Source of the DNA: Salvator merianae
Lineage: Eukaryota; Chordata; Lepidosauria; Squamata; Teiidae
Assembly (NCBI GenBank): GCA_003586115.2
Contig: QVOM02000023.1
Span: 619,283-683,282 of the forward strand
Direction: 5' to 3'
Length of the DNA: 64,000 bases
The first letter of the stretch is position 1. Each line of letters begins with the position of its first letter. The notes below the pieces were generated by a model. The model did no database searches. It worked only from the letters and a program-made list of their open reading frames with translations, and was not told the origin of the DNA. Shown piece after piece: positions 57,901 to 64,000 of the stretch. A program made the translations under genes and the position numbers.

Positions 57901-58155
57901 CTTTAAGACAGGATTGGACAGATTCATGCAGGTCAGGCGTATCAATGGCTACTAGAATGGATGCCCAGGTACTGCCTCCAGGGTGAGGCAGGATGTCTGT
58001 AAAATCATTTGCGGGGAGTCAAGAGCAGGTGAAGGTTTTGCTTTTGTCTTCTGCTTGAGAAGCCCAGAAGCAACTGGTGGGCCACGGTGTGAAGCAGAAT
58101 GCTGGACTAGACGGGCCGTGGCTGATCCAGCAGGGCTCCTCTTACCTTCTTATGA
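54960..58155 (+). mobile_element. Second-family LINE, nearly full ORF2, inactive
   Basis: Endonuclease part (55170-56054) with YANARSLRAKIGEL, IIGITETWWTG and MGDFNYPYIDW; RT part (56259-57314) with KSPELDGIHPRVLQEL, ISLTSVPGKAMETI and LLFNLFINDL; C-terminal part 57321-57737; 3' end matching the fragments at 19680-20097. Motif A, normally around Asp-Phe-x-Lys-Ala-Phe-Asp, reads DIVKSFLKAQIDKV (56880-56920), and the motif C Asp-Asp pair is gone (AKFTKLF, about 57150). Text differs throughout from the CR1 copies, so it is a distinct family. 5' edge approximate; no ORF1 seen. Confidence 0.92.
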
Positions 58156-59258
58156 GCTAACGTGTGTTGATCCTCAAGGCTGCTGCCATTCCACCCCCAG
58201 GCCACCATTGCCTCACAGTAAGGGGCAGCTGGATCAGCTCTGCCAGTGTTAGTAAAAGGAGGGCAATGGGGGAGGTGTGAGGGTGCTCTTCTTGTAGAGC
58301 CTTTCTTCTTCCTTCTGGCTAAAGCAGCATTCTGTGGCCAGGACCCTCTCATATTCACACACAAGTTGGTGCACACCTTGAATGCATTGAAGGAACCTGG
58401 CTGGATCAGGTCAGAGTGGGTCATCTTCATGTGGCTCCAGCTTGCTGAAGATGCCTTCCTGATGCTCTGCCCTCAGAACATGCCCTCATTCTTGCAAAGT
58501 TCCCTCCCCCCATGGCAAGGCAGGTGACTTCTGAGCCCCTCCCTACTGTAAACTCAGGTGGCTTCATCAAGGTCCAGTCTATTGGGATACAAAATGAAGC
58601 CACTGGTATGCAAGAGAGAGGTTTCTTCATGCCTCGGGATTCTTTTGAAGCACCAACTCATGGCAGGACGCTGTAGGCTCACAGAAGGCTGGTGGCAGCA
58701 GCTCCATCTGTAGGAAGGGCTGATCTGCCTGGAAGCTCTTGCAAGACAGTCTGGGCCTGAGACACTGAACACAGCCATGTCAGCTGACAGCCAACCCCCA
58801 AACTGAAAACAGATCACAGGAGAATAGAGAGTGACTTCAGATCTGCTGCAGCATGGAGTTGTAATTGTTAGCTGCGTTTGTAGCCTGCTCTTCTTTGAAA
58901 GATCTCTCCAATTGCATCTTGTCAACTTAAAATTTTGAAACTGTGCATGCAGTCCAGCTGTGCTCTGTGGGATCGTACTGGCCTTTAGCTGTAATACATT
59001 TTACCTACCTACTATACGGAGATGAGGCCTCTGTGTGCACCTGTTTCAGCTGCTCATGCAGGGATGAGGCTTCCTCTTGATGAAAGGTGAAGAAAGGGGT
59101 TTCAAGTTCTGCCCATTGGCTGGTAATTCTTCTGGGGCATTATGACCTCACAATCCGCTGCAGAATCTCCCATAGGGCCCTGCCTAGCTCGAGGCCCACA
59201 AGCTTCCTTCAGCCAGAGCTCCTTGGAGAGTGCGAAGAACTAGGCCAAGGTCCCAAAG

Positions 59259-62200
59259 ATGCTGCTGATTTGCATTTTCTCGCTAAGCGTCATTGCCTCA
59301 TCTCTATGTGAGTCTTGCAACTGCTCATGCGGAGCAGAGAAAAGTGTCCCGGGCAGAACCACGTCTTTGGCCTGTCTAGCGCACTTCTGTCTCTTTGACT
59401 GGCAGCTGCTTCCTGCATCCTCAGACTGGAGTTTTGGCAGGGACAATATTGCCAGGGATTCGTTCTGGTGCTTTTGCACACCCTGTGCATGCCAGGCTTG
59501 GGTCTGGAAGGAAAACTCTTTGAGCTGTTGAACATACAGAGCCAGCAGGTCCAATAGAAATGCCGGCAGGTTTGCTGCTTTCTGAGTACAGAAAGCTGCA
59601 GCGTGTAGTACTAGCGGGAGATTCTGACAGATGCTTTTTGCCCTTACTAGTGTGTACGTCTACATGTGAGGAAACCCTGCCGGGTGCTTGAATAAGATCA
59701 GGAAGCAGACTGAGCAGCAACTTTTCTCTTCCACTTTATTTTAAAAAATATATACCAGCAGCCTAGATTTAAAACAAATTCTGAAATGAAACTGCATTCA
59801 ATCTCAGGGACAACTGTATTACTATTTTCCCACTCTTACAAAATTCTGCCCTTCAAAATACCCTGAAGAATTACGCACAAGCACAAGCAGAATAAAACAT
59901 AGGACTGTGGAGATATTGGATATCACGGATCATTAGAGTGCATGGTTTTCTCTGGGTTTTGGTGGAATCTGTGATTGAACGACAGACTATGAATGGAGCA
60001 AGGGAATACAGTAATGCAGTTCCGCCATGTGGCATTCCAGGCCAGGTCCCTGGGATGGGTTAAAGTACAACGAAGACTGATGTTTGAAGGGTGGGGCCGG
60101 ACATGTAGGAGGAGGCATCATTGCAGCAGAGGTCTCCTTTGGTTTTTATTTGGGCAGGAATGAGAACCAGAGTTGGTGTAGAGGCCCGTAAATGATACAT
60201 ACCTTTTTACTTATATCATCAGTGTGCCTGGTGATGCACAATGCTTGAGGATAGACCTCTGTCCTAAAGGGATTAGCCTGGTATTTATAACACAAGAGGG
60301 GAAAGCGGAAGCAAAAGCGTGCAATAGAATCTTGGACCTGGGAGGGGTCATTTAGCACGCATCCAGTCCTGCCCCCTGCAGGAATCCAGAGTGAAGCATC
60401 TCCAGCTGATGTCACTGCAACTAGAGGGCAAATGAGGGATCTCTGTCTCTTGAGGAAACAGCTTCTGTTGCTGACCTGTCCTGGCCACAAGGAAGTTGTT
60501 TTCCAGGGTTCACCTGGGATTGGCCTAGTTGTATCTTAAGCCCCTTAGTACCTCCTTCTTTGTGACATCCTTTCTGGCCTTTGAATAAGGCTGCCATATC
60601 CCTTCTCAGTCTCATTTTGACTGAGTGGCACAAGTTTAAACTTGTGCATAGACCAGGATTCCACAAGACATTACAATGTGTCCGTACAGAAGATTAAAAG
60701 GCTTCTTTTCAAGGGGAAGGAGGATTTTAATGCTGAGAGTGAAAAGTGATGCATTAATTTAATAAATAAATAAATAACTTGGCAGAAAGTACAAAAAAAA
60801 TTGTCTTGTTCCCTCTCCCCCAACGAGGGGGAAAAGACACATGGCCGAGGAGGAGGAAGGCATCCCTGCCATTGTGGGCTTTTATTTCTGGACTTGGAAC
60901 TGATTTTTACCTCCACCAACTTCCAGTGCACACGAGCGCAGCAGAGACACCGGACATCCCACCACCAGAGTTCGGTGCATCCTCGGAAGCACCAGATGAA
61001 ATGGACGCCTCTCCGGACGACCCCTCGGACGAGGAAGAAGACAGCGATGGTAATGTTGTACGTAGAGAAGTGAGGAGGGTGAGTTTCAACATTGCCCCTT
61101 TTGCCCTTAATCCTCTGATGGTGGAATGGACAGCAGTTTCTAGTGGCAAGGTCAGTCATGCAAAATGGGGCCCGCTACAAGGAGTCAAATCCACCTGGGT
61201 GTTGGCTGTCCTAGGGAGCAGCAATTTCATGCTTAGAATCTTGGTTTTAATAAATATTTATTTTTCCCTTATTCATTTCACGTCTTCTGAAGAGTTCAGG
61301 GTACCTTTACTCTTCTTCCTCACCTTATCTCCTCACAGCAGTCTTGCGAAGTAGGCTAAAATAGCTCGGGGGCCTTTCACCCCTTGGTGGCACTTTGGAC
61401 CCAGTGGCTCCAGAGCGCCCTCTGCCTGCCACCACCATCGCCACAGTGCATCGTCACCGTTTTGTCCGCCCCAGCAACCCACATTTGGACAAGTCGGTCT
61501 GGCTCAGCCTCAGCGCTTCCCCCACAATATCCCATGGGCAGACTTCTCTGGGGGCTTGTGTACACTGAGAACGTAGAGGGGGGAACCACGCGGCCAGCCC
61601 TGAGTGTAGCTTTCCCTCCGAGAATAAAGTTGTTTCTACGGCGATGCGGCGGGTGTTTGTTCTTCGTCAGTGATGTGCTGCGCTTGGGGCTGCTGAAAGA
61701 GATGCTCTCCCTGCCCTGTGCATCCCCCAGGGAGCACCCGTAACTCCCCTGTACCCTGTACTGAATTGTGCAACCGGCCTGCTCCGTCTTCGTTGCTGCC
61801 AATTAATCATTCGGTTGTTGTCAACAGTATCCAGAAGAAGCCAGTGATTTTGATATTGAGCACCGTCAGGGCTCCCTCGGAGGTAAGACATCTTTGCCTG
61901 TCTGGCAAAGGCATCTGGGAGGGCGAAGTGACCACTTTCTTATGGTGGAGGCTGCCTCTTGTGGCCTTGCTAAGGCATGGGATGGGGAGCCAAAGCAGGG
62001 GATCAGCAAGATGGGGGCTAAGGGAGGCAGCAGGGCAGGTGCGTTGTTTACGAAGCGGTTCCGCCCCCTGCCCTCCGTCTCACAAGATGCCAGGACGATG
62101 AGGTGCTTCCTTCCAGGCCAGATGATCCATCCCTGCAGCCCGTCTTTGTGCCCGAGGTCAGGAAGAGCTCTCCTATGTCCTGCAAAGCTAGAACTGCTGG

Positions 62201-63053
62201 ATGGGCGTTGATCGAGGGCCCCTGGGTGGGACAGAGGGGGCTTCAGCCGTCAAGAAAGAGCAGACTTGATTCTGCAGGCCTCCATGACGACGGGAAAGAT
62301 GCGTGGAACCCGTCCTTGTGGGAAGGGGATTTTCCTCTTCTGGCAAGTGATGCCCCTCTTGGTGCTTCAGTGTCCACCGTGGACTGCAGCTGCGATGAGG
62401 TGGTGACCAAAGGGACCCTGATAGCCATTGTGGCGGCTCTGGGCTTCCTCGGCTTCTTCTCCACCACCGTGCTGCTTGTGATGGCCATCTGCATCTTGCG
62501 CCTGGTGGACAAGCAAAGGTGAGGCTGGCAGGCCAGGATGGCCCAGGACCCCCTGGGTTCTGTGCCTGAGTGGTCTAGGAGGCACAACTGTGTGGAGGGC
62601 TCCTCCAGGCCCATTCAGGCAGCTCTGGCGGCCCTTTGCCTTTCATCTGTGCTGGAGGAGCAGAGGAGGCTATTTGACGCACACTTTGAGGATAATTTCT
62701 TGCCCCACTGCTGTCAAACTGGATTCAGCCTGGGGGTCCTGACAGGCCAAGGACTCCATACTGACTTTCCACTCCTTATGCTTAAGGTGGTTTTTAGATA
62801 AAACAGAGCCCTGACCCAGAACTAGGCCATCCTTCCCTCCTGGTTCCCCTTCCCACCCTCCAGCCGCAGCCCCTGGGCTCCAAGCGAAGACTGTGCTTCT
62901 CCTGCTGAGGTGCAGGTCCAGGCATCTGCTGCATGGTCCACAGTGCCTGCAGATGCTCCATTTATTGCCAAGCTGACCCTGAAGTGGGGCGCAGCCACAG
63001 CTGGGGGCTCTGGCAGGTACAAGAGCCCTCAGGCTAATCTGGATCAAGGCTAA
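59259..63053 (+). CDS. Five-exon type I membrane protein gene, candidate TMEM210 orthologue
   Basis: Model built from splice sites: 59259-59307, 60927-61078, 61828-61882, 62278-62518, 62864-63053; phases 1, 0, 1, 2 all match and give 228 aa. Exon 1 encodes a signal peptide (MLLICIFSLSVIASSL, then strong donor TAT|GTGAGT). Exons 2-3 encode a very acidic, Pro-rich ectodomain (17-85). Exon 4 has CSC at 122-124 and one hydrophobic span at about 132-159 followed by RLVDKQ. Exon 5 gives a cytoplasmic tail of 69 residues. It lies downstream of ANAPC2 on the same strand, where mammals have TMEM210, a short signal-peptide/one-span protein; identity is inferred from place and layout. Alternatives: exon 4 unspliced would stop at 62522, or a last exon at 63204-63273 (same phase). 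Function unknown. Confidence 0.6.
60320..60650 (-). repeat. Old CR1/L3-like LINE 3' fragment, reverse orientation
   Basis: Read on the - strand it gives ATGAGACTGAGAAGGGATAT, GGCAGCCTTATTCAAAGGCC, AACTTCCTTGTGGCCAGGAC and then GGATTCCTGCAGGGGGCAGG followed by a decayed GGTCCAAGATTCTAT end. This is the same order as the 3' part of the CR1 copies, but older. Lies in intron 1 of the membrane-protein model. Confidence 0.7.
61245..61360 (+). repeat. TTTATTTA-headed short interspersed repeat
   Basis: TTAATAAATATTTATTTTTC, then TTCAGGGTACCTTTACTCTT and CTCACAGCAGTCTTGCGAAG. A decayed member of the family at 11786. Lies in intron 2 of the membrane-protein model. Confidence 0.45.
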
Positions 63054-64000
63054 GTGGCAGGTCTGTAGACCATTTGGGGAGGTATTTTGTCCACGTACCT
63101 CCTGGAGGGTGGGGAGTTGGGACTCTTCCAAGAGTAAAATCCTGGATTGTTCTCGGTGCTCATTCTCTGCTGTCTCTTTGTCTTTTTCGCTCACATTTTC
63201 AAGGAAAAAGGGGAAGGAAGGAGCTGCTGCACATTCTCCCTCGAGGAGACATCATCATCCACCCATCCCGTAAGCTGCCAGGCTGACTAAACTCACAAGG
63301 ATTTGCACATCACAAAATTAACTCATTTGTTTAGCTGTCTTGTTCCAGAGGGAAGAATGGTTTGAAAAATCCTCCATATTTACAGCCAGGCTTGCTGGGC
63401 AGCAATAAATTGATTTACACATGTCTATATTAAAATATTGCATCCATATTAATGGAGGGGAGTGCCAGCAGTCCGAATCTGCAGCCCTCCCAAACATACC
63501 CCTCTGCAATGGCAGCCCGCGGGGAGGTTGCAAGGCAGTTGCAAGGCAACCGTCAACCATGCCGACAAACCTGCCTGGCATGGGACAGAGGCTGCTTTTG
63601 CCGCGACGCCCCTCCCCTTGCCGGCTGCGGCTCCCCCTGCCACCTTCAACAAGAATCTCCACCTTGTTTCCCAGGAACAAGTGCTTGTATCTGCTTTGGC
63701 CCCAGATGATTCGCACAAACCCCATTCCTCCTTTAAAAGATTGCTTTGTTTCACCAGTTAGTTTGGTTGTATTTGTAATTTGCAAAAAAGCAGACAGTTG
63801 TATTTTTTCGTGGTTCTAATAAAAATAATTGTTCTATTAAAGTAAATGTTTTCAGATGACCTAGTCACTGCTTGACCATATGAGGTCTGGAAACTTTGCA
63901 GCCAGTTTCTGGCGATTCAAGGCCAGAGAGTTTTCTTCTGAGACACTCATAAGAAGACCCTGGCAAGGTTAAGAACCGCCTGCCTGGATTCGTTTTTCCT
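63054..64000. other. Region 3' of the membrane-protein model
   Basis: Contains a candidate extra exon (acceptor TTTTCAAG at 63203, stop at 63271-63273 in the phase of exon 4 or 5) and two AATAAA signals (63404-63409 and 63818-63823), either of which could end the transcript. No other gene seen up to the window end. Confidence 0.5.

Larger units (their letters stand above)
54667..59258. other. ANAPC2 3'UTR and spacer to the next gene
   Basis: Holds the ANAPC2 poly(A) signal and the second-family LINE (54960-58155). The remaining 1.1 kb (58156-59258) shows no repeat or exon I can support. Confidence 0.65.

Noticed and set aside
60779..60926. ATG at 60779 as start of the membrane-protein gene
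   Set aside because: It would give a basic N-terminus without a signal peptide, and a good acceptor (CTTCCAG) at 60926 fits the phase of the signal-peptide exon at 59259 instead.
60671..61159. 162-codon - strand frame overlapping exon 2 of the membrane-protein model
   Set aside because: It is the complement of the acidic exon plus intron sequence, with low-complexity Phe/Leu/Ser stretches and no family features.
61384..61743. Open frame of 119 codons on the + strand inside intron 2 of the membrane-protein model
   Set aside because: Starts with GTG, has no domain or signal, and does not fit the splice phases of the neighbours; GC-rich frame by chance.
62103..62277. Upstream extension of exon 4 (frame open from 62103)
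   Set aside because: The acceptor at 62112 is out of phase with the exon at 61828; the acceptor at 62277 fits phase and gives a simpler model.

Overview
The window is nuclear DNA from a vertebrate: multi-exon genes with GT/AG introns, CpG-rich promoters, and many non-LTR retrotransposon and SINE copies. The repeats are CR1-type LINEs with the octamer-like ATTCTATG end, a second LINE whose 3' end reads like ...GATCCAGCAGGGCTCCTCTTA, and SINE tails of the form ...CGCTTTGA...GAAAAG.GGGGTATAAA. This mix points to a sauropsid, most likely a squamate reptile; that is inference from repeat style only. The gene content matches the block at human 9q34.3 (NDOR1, TMEM203, TPRN, SSNA1, ANAPC2), read here from the NDOR1 end.

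Layout: 1-164, the last bases of an unidentified + strand gene. 2015-21546, NDOR1 on the - strand, 14 coding exons, with a probable untranslated first exon ending at 23832. 24026-24442, TMEM203 (+, single exon), head to head with NDOR1. 27190-36473, TPRN (+, 4 coding exons). 38495-40663, a 5'-truncated CR1 LINE. 41750-43619, SSNA1 (-, 3 exons), head to head with ANAPC2 (+, 43801-54666, 13 exons). About 54960-58155, a decayed second-family LINE. 59259-63053, a five-exon + strand model that I assembled from splice sites. It encodes a small type I membrane protein in the place where mammals carry TMEM210. Repeats fill much of the introns and spacers.

The five firm genes are housekeeping or near-housekeeping: NDOR1 (electron donor for cytosolic Fe-S assembly), TMEM203 (ER membrane protein), taperin (actin-rich stereocilia, PP1 binding), SSNA1 (centrosome/microtubule coiled coil) and ANAPC2 (cullin subunit of the anaphase-promoting complex). 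Two of the three promoter regions are shared divergent promoters of under about 200 bp to 1 kb, and the third (TPRN) holds an array of CCAAT boxes with near 33-bp spacing. For every gene I joined exons by hand; reading phases agree at every junction, and the products are close to the known family lengths (NDOR1 598 aa, TMEM203 138 aa, taperin 733 aa, SSNA1 117 aa, ANAPC2 807 aa).

The most notable item is the five-exon membrane protein gene at the right side: signal peptide, very acidic ectodomain, Cys-Ser-Cys, one membrane span and a 69-residue tail, with all four splice phases compatible.
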